From NCBI RefSeq assembly GCF_000471905.2, contig NW_006499535.1:370117-434116 (forward strand): 64,000 nt of DNA, written 5' to 3'. The DNA is from Amborella trichopoda (taxonomy: Eukaryota > Streptophyta > Magnoliopsida > Amborellales > Amborellaceae). A program made the translations under genes and the position numbers. Positions 12,389-23,234 of this stretch are shown here, piece by piece (within the stretch, counting starts at the first letter, position 1; each line of letters opens with the position of its first letter). The notes under the pieces are model-generated. The model was not told the origin of the DNA and did no database searches. It saw only the letters and a list, made by a program, of their open reading frames with translations.

Positions 12389-13149
12389 ATTGGGTAGTGG
12401 GGTTCCTTTGAAGTATATCACAATCACAAGCTTTATGTGAACTGATCCATCATAATTAATCATCACTTTCTTTGTTCTTGTTTCTTGTTGCTTTGTTATC
12501 TTGGCATATAGGAATAACTCTGATATCTACTTGATGTGGTGAGTTCCCAACAATAACAAATCCAACATCAAAATAGAATCCCTAAAAACCATAATAACTA
12601 TAATAGTGTAATAAAATTGGGAAAATATAGAAATAACAAAAAGAAGGTAAATTGGGAAATCACCAAACCACAATACAATTAAAAGCAAGAGGCACATACC
12701 ATTTTACATGGTTCACTAAAATTAGCAGCATCTACATGCCAAGGGCACTGGCAACATCTATAGGCCAGGGGCAATGATGCATTTACTATCAAAGAAATTT
12801 ACAAGTTTTTTTTATAAAAATTACCTCATAATGTGAAAGAAAACTCAAATTGATTTTCTTCCACAATGTCCATAATATCACCATCAATAGACTAATTTCT
12901 TCATCACCATCAGCCAACGCCTTCGTCATAAAAAAATGCCAATGAAATTCGGCATAATACAAAGGCACAACATCGCTATGGTTTGTACAAAAATCCCCAA
13001 TCTCTGTCTTAATAGACTTCTCTACACTTTTTCATATGTTTTCTCTCTCTTCAATTCACTTTATGGGGCTCCATAAAAAACTATTTTGATATGACAAAAT
13101 ACCCCTAAATAAAAGAATGGATGCCAAATGGAGGTGATTTGCATCACTG

Positions 13150-13440
13150 TCTCAACAATCTCCACTATCATGTAGAAGCACACCCTAGATTTGCCAAAAC
13201 CTGGACTCATTTTCATCTACCTTGTTCGATACTTTTCAAGCTTGCCATCAGGCCCATTCTTTATCTTAAACATCCATTTTCAACCAACCACCTTTCTATC
13301 TCTTGATAGCCCTACCAAATTCCATGTCTTGTTTCTTTGAAGGGCCATCCTCTCTTCTTCTGTATTTCTTTTTCAATGCCTGGATACCACTAGTTAGACC
13401 AAATGATCATGAACTTGTATTTTTCATATTTCAAAATCAT
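13150..13440 (-). mobile_element. Scrap of a Ty1/copia reverse transcriptase (right arm)
   Basis: The minus strand encodes DRKVVG and KNGPDGKLEKY, the signature of the N-terminal part of copia RT (usually DRKVVGxKWVFKIK...DGxxxKYKAR). It is the mirror of 6770-6990 and is better kept. It is broken and about 80-90 codons long, with no neighbouring copia domain. Confidence 0.55.
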
Positions 13441-13554
13441 TTTTCCATAATGGACAATGAGAACTTGGCCTACTTTCTTGTGGAGTTGGTTTTCTATCAC
13501 AAAGTTATAGGGGTATCCAAAGTTGACATGGTTCTTAATCTCTCTAATTGATTA

Positions 13555-14045
13555 ATCAAAGAGCTGTTAAAGTTAGACTGAAAGGAAGATTGGGGCCTCC
13601 GTTGGAAGGATGTAACTTTGATGGCAGTTTGCTTGGTACTCCAAGACCAGTGAGTATAGTTGGAATGCTTTGAAACAGTATTAGTGATCTTTTGTTCTTT
13701 TATTCTGGGACTTGTGATTGCATTTGTGCAAACCAGGCAGAACTACATGCTCTTCTTCATGGGTCTCGGATTCTAGTGAAGCATAACTAGTAGAAGGAGA
13801 CTCCTTGAACATGATTAATTGGTGCAACGAGGAGTCTAGACGACCTTAGAGTTTGCGATCTATTTGAATGAAGGTAATCGATTTGTGCAATCAGTTAGAG
13901 ATTTCTTTTCGGCATATATACAGAGTGGCGAATAACGCTGCCGATGGCTTGGTGAAGCGAGGAGTTTCTTTGGATAGGCTTTGTATTTTTAGTAGTTTAT
14001 TGTTTTGGTCCTTTGTGAATCTTTTCTTTTTAATAAAACTGCAGT
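13555..14045 (+). pseudogene. LINE-type RNase H domain remnant (right arm)
   Basis: This is the mirror copy of 5990-6715 on the plus strand. Translated pieces include GCNFDGSLLGTPRP near 13615 and, further on, a CNQLEISF block followed by ADGLVKRGVSLD at about 13880-13980, the C-terminal part of an RVT_3 RNase H domain. The pieces lie in different frames and stops interrupt them, so it cannot make a protein. Both copies are equally decayed, so the domain was probably already dead when the region was duplicated. Confidence 0.55.
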
Positions 14046-14880
14046 AATCCACCAAGTGCTAAAATCATTCATTGTAGTCCATACGGTTAAAGGCTGTTTC
14101 AAGGTCAAATTATTGGGTAATGTTTAAATAACACAAATAGGTACACCTGATCTATATGACCGTAGAAGATTTATAGCTATAATTTTCAGTCATCATTAAC
14201 TTGATGAATGAAAGATGATGGATAGAAAGTGTAATCCACAAGAATAAGAATGGTCCAAGTGGTCCATCCTATCTAGACCTATCATTTTTCATCAATTGAT
14301 TGAATGGTGATGGATATAGATAGCCATAAACTTCCCGTTGGTACTGTGGATCATAGTATGCTTTCCCTCATTTTAAACTAGAAACTATCCTAGCATCACC
14401 ATTGAAGTACTAGCCCCATGATGCTATCCGCTCTCCATCGTCTTCTCCATTGAGTGGATAGGTTTGTTATAATTAAATAGAGGAGCGGAAAGACAATAAA
14501 TAATATAATTTTGAATAAATATATTTGAGAAAACTTATAAACAGCTATAAGAGGCGATAAAATGATAGAAGGTAGACTTAGGTGATTTTTTCATGTACAA
14601 TGTCGACCTCAAACAATACTAGTTATGAGGGCTGATTGGTTCAAGTAGAAGACTTACAAAAGACAATAGGAAAGCCTGAAACGACATGGATAGATTATCA
14701 TGAAACAAATATAATGGCTTATGGTTTGATTGAAGGTATGACATTTATAGAGCGAAATGGTGAAACATGATTCATGTAACCAACCTTAAATAGTTAAGAT
14801 AAAATTAGGATAATGATGCTGACGATTGCTATCATTACATGGATCAAAGTATAACACCTGATTCTATTTGATCACCTCTA

Positions 14881-15830
14881 ACTAGACCAATCCGTACACT
14901 ACACTGTAATCTGTATTGCCATAATAATGTATGGATGAAATTTCGGTAGGGCATAGGCTTTAATAAAGACTTGCCTTAAATCTTCATAAGCACTTTGGCC
15001 ATCCGAATTCTTCACGATGCTTTAAAATCACTTTCCGACACCAAGAATAAATTTGAAACTTAAAAAATATTACAGATATTGCAGATCTGTTAACACTCAT
15101 TTTTAAGGGGGAATTGATGGCCTACATGATTTTTGTAATATGCACTATTTTTAGAACTTGGAATCATATTTTTTTCACAACTATAATGTTCAAGTTTAGA
15201 TAATCGATTTAAATGTTTTTCAACACTTTCAATTTTTGATGGGTTATAAAGTGAGTATTTACTTATTTGGATAGAGTAGCCCAATCAAACGATTTTCCAT
15301 AATGTATAGTCTTTGGTACACCTCATGGGGTCCCCATGGTTTCGAGGGAACCAACGAGAGACGGTGCCACCCTGCAGTTGTATTCTCTATTCATCACCGT
15401 CCAATACTTTTTTTGACGGTAGTGATGCTTAAAGACCACTGATTTCTATGTTTCAAACAGCGGACTCTCTCTCTCTCTCGTTGCGTATTTCTTTCTTTCT
15501 TTCTTGTTTCTAGGCCCCCGTCTCTCTCTCTGTAAAACGCTTTTCAATCTCTCTCCCCTCTCTCTCTCTCTCTCAAAACTCAATTTTCTGCCTCCTTGAA
15601 ACCCATCAAATGCAGGCATAGACCGCGAGAAAAATTTTGCGTTGGTTTTCTCGCACTCGTAGAAAATCACAACGAGTGCTCTCTCCTCTATTCATCCCGA
15701 TTCTGCATAGTTTTTCACAATATTCAATGATTTTTCTATTCATATATGGAAAAATCACCAATGAACATGTGCCTTTTTTGTTTTTATTTTCCACAATCTA
15801 CTGAGTTAGGTTTTTCACAATCTACTGAAC
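14881..15830 (-). repeat. Unclassified repeat A, partial inverted copy
   Basis: This is the reverse complement of about 4320-5265 (the right-hand 40% of A copy 1). It runs from 'ctagaccaatccgtacactacac' to 'ctactgagttaggtttttcac'. The match to the left arm stops at about 15830, where the orientation flips. Minus-strand open frames at 15090-15284, 15446-15670 and 15606-15794 match stretches of the left-arm copy but are short and fall in low-complexity DNA. Confidence 0.6.
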
Positions 15831-17075
15831 AGAAATAGATTTCCAAGCCATCATAGGTTCGCATTTCAAAAATGTATTTTCCAGTGAGGTTTTAAAGTGA
15901 GGCCTTACTTTTCTTATTAGGGCCTAGACCTTGTAGAATCTTCATTCTTTAAGATTTGGAATGAAAATTTTGAACCAATTTGACAAATAATCCCACACCA
16001 GTTTCCGAGAAAATCTCTTAAGCATTTTTGCAAAGGATCAAACGAGGCCTGCTGCTAGAAACTTTCCTGGTGATTTATCCTTTTCTTAAAATGGGGAGCA
16101 TTGCCCTTTGTGTAGTTGTCTTAACATGCTGGGTTTGTTTCTTATAGCAGCAGAGCTTATACAACATTCCAAAAAGAAAAACATAAAAAGCAGCAAAGCG
16201 CCTTTGCATGTTCCCTTGTCTCTCTATGAGCAATATCTGATGGATAGGGCCATGCTTATTTCCAAAGTACAGTAACTTGAAAGAAGCATTGTCATAAGCC
16301 GTACATCATTTTGCGCAAGAGCCATGTAAATCATATTACGCAAAGAAAATGCCTTTGACTAAGCCATATTATCAAAAGTGTTCCATAAATGCGTCATCAA
16401 TGGTAATACATATAAAAAACGAACAAGAAACAACAATTGGATGCAAATTAAGAAAGACACCCCAAAAGGAAGAATTAGGAAGAAAAAAACATCTAATATT
16501 GTGAAAAACCTAACTCAGTAGATTGTCGAAAATAAGAACAAAATAGGCACATATCCATTGGTGATTTTTCCATATATGAATCGAAAAACCATTGAATATT
16601 GTGAAAACCGATGCAGAATCGGGATGAATAGAGAGAGAGCACTCACTGCGATTCTCTTTGAGTGAGACAAAACCAGCGCCAAATTTTTCTTGCGGTCTAT
16701 GCCTGCGTTTGATGGGTTTCAAGGAGGCAGAAAACTGAGTTTTGAGAGAGAGAGATTGAGAGAGAGAGAGAGGAGAGAGATAAAAAAGCATAAGAGAGGG
16801 GGCCTTGAAACAAGAAAGAATAAAGAAAATCCGCGACGGGAGAGAGAGAGACCATTGTATGAAACATAGAAAATCAATGGTCTTTAAGCATCGGTACCGG
16901 CAATAAAACTATTGGACGATAATGAATCGAGAATACCACAACAGGGCTGCACCGTCTCTCGTTGGTTCCTTTGAAACCATGGGGACCCCATGTGGTGTAC
17001 CAAAGACTATACATTATGGAAAATGGTTTGATTGAGCTACTCTATCAAAATAAGTAAATATTTACTTTACACTAT
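15831..17075 (+). repeat. Unclassified repeat A, partial direct copy
   Basis: After 15830 the sequence follows A in the forward direction again, from 'gaaatagattttcaagccatcatagg' (as at about 3655) to 'tgagctactctatcaaaataagtaaatatt' (as at about 4880). It repeats part of the segment just read in reverse, which creates a second, smaller inverted junction. It ends abruptly where copia coding sequence begins. Confidence 0.6.
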
Positions 17076-17740
17076 GTTGGAGCACTATCGGGGCACTTCA
17101 ATATCTGACCCTCACGTGACCTGATATTGCGTATAGTGTCAATAAAGTCTGCTAATTCATGCATCAACCTACGTCTGATCACTGAGCGGCTGTGAATAGA
17201 ATTTTGCGCTATCTAAAGGGACCATGACATATGGTCTCTTTGATCGCCGGTCCCATGACCTAAACCTTTTTGCTTTCTTTGATGCTGACTGGGCCAGTTG
17301 CCCTGTTGACAGGAAATCCACTAGAGGATATGCTATTTTGTTGGGCCCCAATCTTATATCTTGGTGGTCCCATAAACAACAAACAGTGGCCCGTTCGAGC
17401 ACAAAGGCAAAATATCATGAGCTTGCTAGTTCCACTGCAGAATTAAGTCGGCCACAATCGCTACTTGGAGAACTTGGCATCTTTTTTCATAACCCATCTA
17501 TTCTTTGGTGTGACAATATGGGGGCTATATATCTTACTGCTAACCCAATTTTCCATGCGCGCATTAAACATGTAGAAATCGATTTTCACTGTGTTCGTGA
17601 CAAAGTATCAAAGAGAGATCTTGATGTGTGATTTATCTCAACAAAGGATCAACTTGCTGATATTTTTACAAAACCTCAACAGTAGGTTTTAAGATCTACA
17701 GTCCAAACTCAACATTCGTGATAGTACGTTGAGCTTGAGG
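17076..17740 (+). mobile_element. 3' end of a Ty1/copia pol (RT tail and RNase H)
   Basis: This is a fossil of copia RNase H, the enzyme that removes RNA from the cDNA hybrid. It enters in the RT tail (about 17090-17220, TRPDIAYSVN-like block). RNase H follows from 17224: FDADWASCPVDRKSTRGY, SWWSHKQQTVARSSTKAKY, WCDNMGA, and HARIKHVEIDFH with the usual 'IFTKP' tail near 17668. 'gagcttgaggggg' at about 17728-17740 is the expected polypurine tract. Everything upstream is missing because repeat A ends at the junction. It is broken, with a few interruptions, and better kept than the other copia scraps. Confidence 0.8.
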
Positions 17741-17940
17741 GGGTTAAAGGGATAACGCATAATGTTCCAAATCATTGGGTTATCCATAATATTCTCGTCA
17801 ATCTCATTCAAACTTATTGTTGTAATAATATAAAGTCAAACCCTTTCAAATTATGGTCGTAACAAATGCAACCTATGTATATCCAAAAGCATGTACATCT
17901 TATAATATAATAGACCATCTCATCTCACGTGATAAACATA
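17741..17940 (+). repeat. Probable remnant of the copia 3' LTR
   Basis: The stretch follows the polypurine tract directly, where a 3' LTR must start. It is AT-rich and short, and I cannot find its right end or a second copy. It passes into the minisatellite near 17941. Confidence 0.4.
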
Positions 17941-19665
17941 AAAAAGTGAGATAGAGACTTCTTTAAATTTGATTACCTAATTAGAAACTATTTCAAAATT
18001 TAGAGAGGAAACTATCTTACATGTTTTAGAGAGAGAAAGTACATGAAATATTTTCGATAGAGAAACTCTCACAATTTTTTGAACGAGAAACTATCTCAAA
18101 TTTAAGTTTTTGATAGAGATATTATCTTAAAGAAAACATATATGTAATTTGAAACTTTAAAAAGAGAAACTACTTCAAAATTTTTAGGGAGAGAAACTAT
18201 CTTAAAATTTTTAAAGAGAAACTATCTTAAAATTTTTAAAGAGACATTATCTCAAAGTTTTAAGAGAGCAAAACTATCTTAAATTTCAAAATTATAGAGG
18301 GAAAACTATCTCATAATTTTAAGAGGAAAATTTAAAGTTTTAGAGAGAGGCAATCTTAAAATTTTTAGAAGGAAAAACTATATGAAATTCCAAATTTTAG
18401 AGAAAAAGTGCCTGAAAATTTTGGGAGAGACAGTTTCTAAAATGTTGAGAGAGAAACTATCTCAAACTTTTTAGAGAGAAACTATCTCAATTTTCAAAAT
18501 TTTAAAAAAGACTATCTCAAGATTTTTAGAGAGATGAAGCTTATCAAAATTTTAAGAAAGAAAAACTTTTTTAAAACTTTAAATCTTAGAGAGAGAGAGA
18601 AACAATAACAAATTCCAAGTTTTGGAGAGAGAAGCTATCTCAAAAAATTTAGAAAGAGAAATTGCATTAAATATTTTAAAGAGATAAATTATCATAAACT
18701 TTTTAGAGAGAGAAGCTATCTCAATTTTTAAATTTTTAGAGAGAAACTATCTCAAAATTTTTAGAGAGAGAAACCATCTCAAAATTTGAAGAGAAAAAAT
18801 ATCTCAATTTTTAAGTTTAGAGAGAAAAAGTATCTCAAAAGTTTTCGAAAGCGAAACTATATCAAATATAAAGATAGAGAAAGTATCTTAAAATTAGCAA
18901 AACTATCTCAAAATTTTTAGAAAGAGAAACTATTTCAAAATTTTTAGAGAGAGGGAAATTATCTCAAAACTTTTAGAGAGAGAGACGGAAACTATCTCCA
19001 AATTTTTACGGATAGAAACTATCCCGATTTTTAAATTTTACAGAGACAAAGTACCTCAAATTTTTTAGAGAGAAACTATACCAATTTTCAAATTTTAGAG
19101 AGAGAAACTACCTCAAATTTTTTAAAGAGATGAACTATATTAAACTTTTTAAAGAGTCAAAGTTTTTAGAGACAGAAACCTCAAAAATCTTTAGAGAGAG
19201 AAACTATATCAAACTTATTAGAGAGAGAAACTATCTCAAAGTTTTTATCTTAAATTTCAAATTTTTATAGAAAAGTTATCTCAAAATTTTTAGAGAGAAA
19301 CTCAAATTTTAAGTTCTAGAGAGAGTTATCTTAAAATTTTTAGGGAGAAAGTATATCAAATTTTGAGTGGTAAAAATTGAACCTATCTCAATATTTTTAG
19401 AGAGAAACTATATTTAAATTTTTAGAGAGAGAAACTAACTTGATGTTTTTAGAGAGAAAAGCTATCTCAAATTTCAAAATTTTTATGAGAGAAATTGTCT
19501 CAGAGTTTTTTCAGAGAAACTATCTCAAAATTTAAGTTTTGAAAATAAAAACTATATCTGAATTTCTAGAGAGATAAAAATGCCAAATTTCAGATTTTAA
19601 AGGCAAAATATTTCAAAAATTTTAGATAGCAAAACTATTTCAAAATTTCTAGTTTATGTACTCTC
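17941..19665. repeat. AT-rich minisatellite with quasi-palindromic units, block 1
   Basis: This is about 1.7 kb of degenerate tandem repeats. The usual unit is close to 'tttttagagagagaaactatctcaaaa', about 25-30 bases, with longer variants that insert 'ttttaagtttt'. Inside each unit 'ctcaaaatttttagag' reads nearly the same on both strands. Spacing drifts and many units are damaged, so several dozen copies are present without a strict period. A second block lies at 35290-36240. Both are followed by the same 40-base flank (19718-19760 and 36241-36280), so they belong to one larger repeat family. Confidence 0.8.
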
Positions 19666-21230
19666 TCTCTCTCTCTTTCCAAATATGGAAAAAGTATTGA
19701 GTAATTTTTTCTTATATATTGTTTGCTTCTGTAAATATTTTATTTATAAATATTTTTCTATCCAAATTAAAAAAATATACATATTCCTCAAAATTAACTT
19801 TCTAGAAATCCTATCCCTAATAATTTTTATATTAACACTATTTTTTTTTGTATTTATCTCGAATAAAAAACATAACATCTTTAATATCAAAATACTATTT
19901 TGTCTCTCTACACATGGCAGCTTTGTATATTCTCTCTGCTCTCTCCTCTCTCTACCTGCCATCCGTCTCTTTCTCTCTCTACCTGTGCTCTCTCTTTCTC
20001 GCTCTGCCCGCCCTTTCTCATCAAAACCTGGATATGACTAATGGTTCTCTCTGTACTCGCCCTCTCTCATCAGGGCCTGGACATGAGTGATTGTTCTCAA
20101 CTATGGCTCCATGGGTTCATGGGTACTCTCTCTCTCTCTTGGCTTTACCCCCTTCTTCTTCTCTCTGATTGAAGTTTCTCCATCTTTTTTCTTTCTCTTC
20201 AACAATCGAAAATGGAAAGCCGAAATCAGATGAAAGAAAAGTTGAGTTGTTTTTCTCTGTTTTGATAGATGTGGCCTAACTATATGTAATGTTTTAGAGG
20301 GAGCGAGAATGCTTGTGAAGGCTGGACGACGATGAGAGGCAGAAGGTATCGAACCGGCTGGGAGCAATGGGCAGAGGGAGAAAGAGAACCAGCAGGGAGC
20401 AATGGGCAGAGAGAGAAAGACAATGGGTAGAAAGAGAAGTGAGGAGAGAGAAAGCATATCTTCATTTAGTTCTTTTAAATGGGGTTTCAAGAGAGTGAGA
20501 GTTTGGACAGAGAAAGAGTTTGGGGAGAGCGAGAGTTTCGGTACAGAGAGGAGAGTTTGGGGAGGGAAATTTTGGGCGAAACCTAAGAGTTCGAATAGAG
20601 AGAAGTGCTAACAACCGAAAAATATACAATACAGCACAAGTTATTGAAAAAGGTTTTTTTCTCCAAATTTTATTGACTTAAATACAATAAAAAATAATGT
20701 TAAGTTCTACTGTATGATAATAAAAAAATTCAGAGTAGGATGTCTAGAAAATTAATTTGAAGCTATTTATAATTTTAACCTCTATTTTCATAAGTAAAAC
20801 ATTTCCGGTGGATTATTTTCATACTTTTAAACATGTGAAAATTTATTGCTTGTGGAAAACAATTTACGACCATTTTCATATGACTCAAGAGATGGGGAAA
20901 AAATTATGCATGGCTATTTTTACCATCTAACCCCAAATTAAACTATGGACCCGGTTTCTATGCGGCCAAACCCGCATAGGTAGAAATGCAAGCCTATTAA
21001 TAAATATATTTTAAGATGTATTTTTTGACTTAATTTTTAAGAACACGTAATCTCTAGCATGGAGATCATGGATATGAAAAAATAAGTAAATATTAAAAAC
21101 TACAAGTAATAATTCTAGTAAGAAGACATTTGGCCCATTTGTTTCCATTGTTTTTATATGGAACACCTACTTGCATCCAACTTTAAGATGGATGCTTTAC
21201 ACTTTTTTGGACTGCGTATGTAGTCATGCA
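19666..21230. other. CT-rich and AT-rich stretch without recognisable genes
   Basis: A (CT)n tract occurs at 19660-19680. 19718-19760 is the flank shared with the second minisatellite block. A doubled unit of about 55-60 bases sits at about 20005-20095 (the 'ctctctcatca..cctggacatga' blocks). A unit of about 37 bases with 'ggagcaatgggcagag' is repeated two to three times at 20360-20425. The rest, to 21230, is AT-rich with no signal. Open frames on both strands at 19685-20490 overlap each other and follow the CT/GA bias, so I do not call genes. Confidence 0.5.
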
Positions 21231-23210
21231 AGAAAGAAAGACCTATGTGATATTTTGCTGGGGAATACATTTTTTTTTTTAATGATAATAATCACCCTTT
21301 TTTTTATTTTGGCAAAAAGATCACTTACATATGGTCTTATTACAATCAACAAAAATTTCAAAATAAAACAGCACAACAATAAAATAAAACTCAACCACTT
21401 GATGCCATTTATTCAACCTCATACTATGCTTGAGAATATAAATAAAAGAGAAAGAAAGTAGAAGAGAAGATGCCAGAGATTACCTCAACCAGGTCTATTA
21501 CACCCCACATCGAGTCACCACATCCAATAGCGCGGGATCAGCGATCTAGCTTCAATCTCGAATCAGGAAAGCTAATTTTGGTTAAACTAGGTAACCACCC
21601 TTAAATCTCTACAAAACCCTAACCCCAAAATTAACTAAAGCTTTTAACCCTGATTTCCCAAACCCTTAGTATCTTTAGGTCAAGAGAAAGGGAGAGTAGT
21701 AGACCTATGGTTGGGGCGTGCCCCCTATGAAACTTTTAGAGAGATAAAGTTTGAGAGAGAAAATCTTAGAGGAGAGAGAGGGGTGTGGTCCCTAGGGAGG
21801 AGAGAGAGAGGGGTGTAGAGATGAGGAGAGAGCACCCCTATTTATAGTAAAATTTAGGTCTAGGGTTTCTATAAGGTTTCCTATAATTTGCCTCTTTCTT
21901 GAGATTGAATATGGGCCGTTGATCAATGTGACTTGTAGGGTGAGAGATCTGAGCCATCCATTCCATAGATGGACCATCAACATTATGGAAGGTGCATGAA
22001 CCATTATCCCCTTTTCTTTAAACCATTTTCTCATCAATATATTTAAATAAATTAAATCGATTCAAGATATCATGCATTCCATAATATTGCATTATCCATC
22101 TCATATATTCTATAATAATATTTCAAGAAATATCAAGTTAATATTTGCTTTCTTAAATATATAATATATAGTCAATATTTACTATATTACAAATTGACCA
22201 TATGTCATAAGATACACTTTCCATATTTAAATAACTTAAACACAAAGCTATCAAAAGGAATCCAAAGGGGCGGGGAGTGCCACCCTTATGTGGCACATAT
22301 GGGCCCCCACCCACATGCCACATGGTGGGCTCATGTGCACTATGGGCCCCCATGGAATTTTATAAATTTTTTTAAAAAAATTAAATAAAACAATTTAATA
22401 TATATTTGAATTTTTATAACTTTGTAAAATCAATAATTGTATTTTTATAAGTCTAAAAATCATAAATAAAATATTGAGAGATTCATAAAAATTCAAATAA
22501 TAAAACACAATTAAATTAATATGATGGGGAAAAAGATCCATATGATTTTAGGAATTCAATATGTAGTAATGGGGTATTCCACTTTCAACTGTGGACTACA
22601 TACCACACTTGCTTTATCAAACTGACTAAGTATTTGCCATGACCTACGGTCCAAGTAGGGGCTCATTAGCGGGTCACTAAAGTTTGCCTGATGAGTCAAG
22701 GGGAGGCTGCAATCTCAATCTATGGATTACAGGTCGTACCCTAGAGACGAGTCAAGGTCATCGTGACCTGATGCGACCACATCTTTACGGTGCATAGGGG
22801 TATCTCTCGCACATGCATACGCGTCACCCATAAGGTGGATAACTGGCTTTCCCGAACGATCTATCGATATGCATGCTATGTGATGGAACATGGATGAGGT
22901 TTTGGCCCCCGTCTCTGTAGGCTTACTATCACACAAAAGGGTCACACAGTCCCTCGGCTCACTCATCCAGGCATAAGCTCTGACCTCATCAAGGGCTAAC
23001 CTAAAACCTTTCTCGGTTTATTCTATATGCCTAGGTATCTTGGGTTTTCCAACCGACTGACCTAGATCGTAAAGCACAATCTTGTATCAGCTAACATCAT
23101 TTTCTTAGTATGGTCCTCGAGGGACCACACTTCTACTGAGTTTATGTTCCATTAATAAATGTTTTTCATTACACATTCATAAGGCCTTTAAAGGCCACAT
23201 AAACCCAACA
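21231..23210 (-). repeat. Copia LTR 1 (3' LTR of the composite)
   Basis: It is about 1.98 kb. In element direction it starts TGTTGGGTTTATGTGGCC (complement of 23193-23210). It carries the TATA motif near 21845 and ends near 21231, where the expected terminal CA is changed. A 14-base perfect palindrome GGCCTTTAAAGGCC lies at 23183-23196, close to its start. Confidence 0.85.
21838..21850 (-). promoter_or_regulatory. TATA box of copia LTR 1
   Basis: The complement reads CTATAAATAGGGG. The same motif stands at the same place in LTR 2 (about 27868-27882) and LTR 3 (about 33900-33912), so it is the conserved promoter of this family. Confidence 0.6.
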
Positions 23211-23224
23211 TCTCCCACTTGGCC
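23211..23224 (-). other. Polypurine tract of internal copy 1
   Basis: The complement reads GGCCAAGTGGGAGA and is followed directly by the LTR start TGTTGGG, the typical copia arrangement for plus-strand priming. Confidence 0.75.
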
Positions 23225-23234
23225 TTTGAAGGCC

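Larger units (their letters stand above)
12344..14880 (-). repeat. Spacer B, inverted copy
   Basis: This is the reverse complement of 5266-7841, with the same scraps in the same order. The outer end 'gatcaaagtataacacctgattc' at about 14842 mirrors 'aatcaggagctatactttgatcc' at 5290. No part of it looks like an active gene. Confidence 0.65.

Noticed and set aside
17941-19665. CRISPR-like regular array
   Set aside because: Units are directly adjacent and degenerate with no distinct spacers, and the DNA is plant nuclear. It is a minisatellite.
20101-20490. Open frame of 129 codons (minus), overlapped by others on the plus strand
   Set aside because: Composition follows CT/GA-rich DNA and short tandem units; no domain is recognisable.
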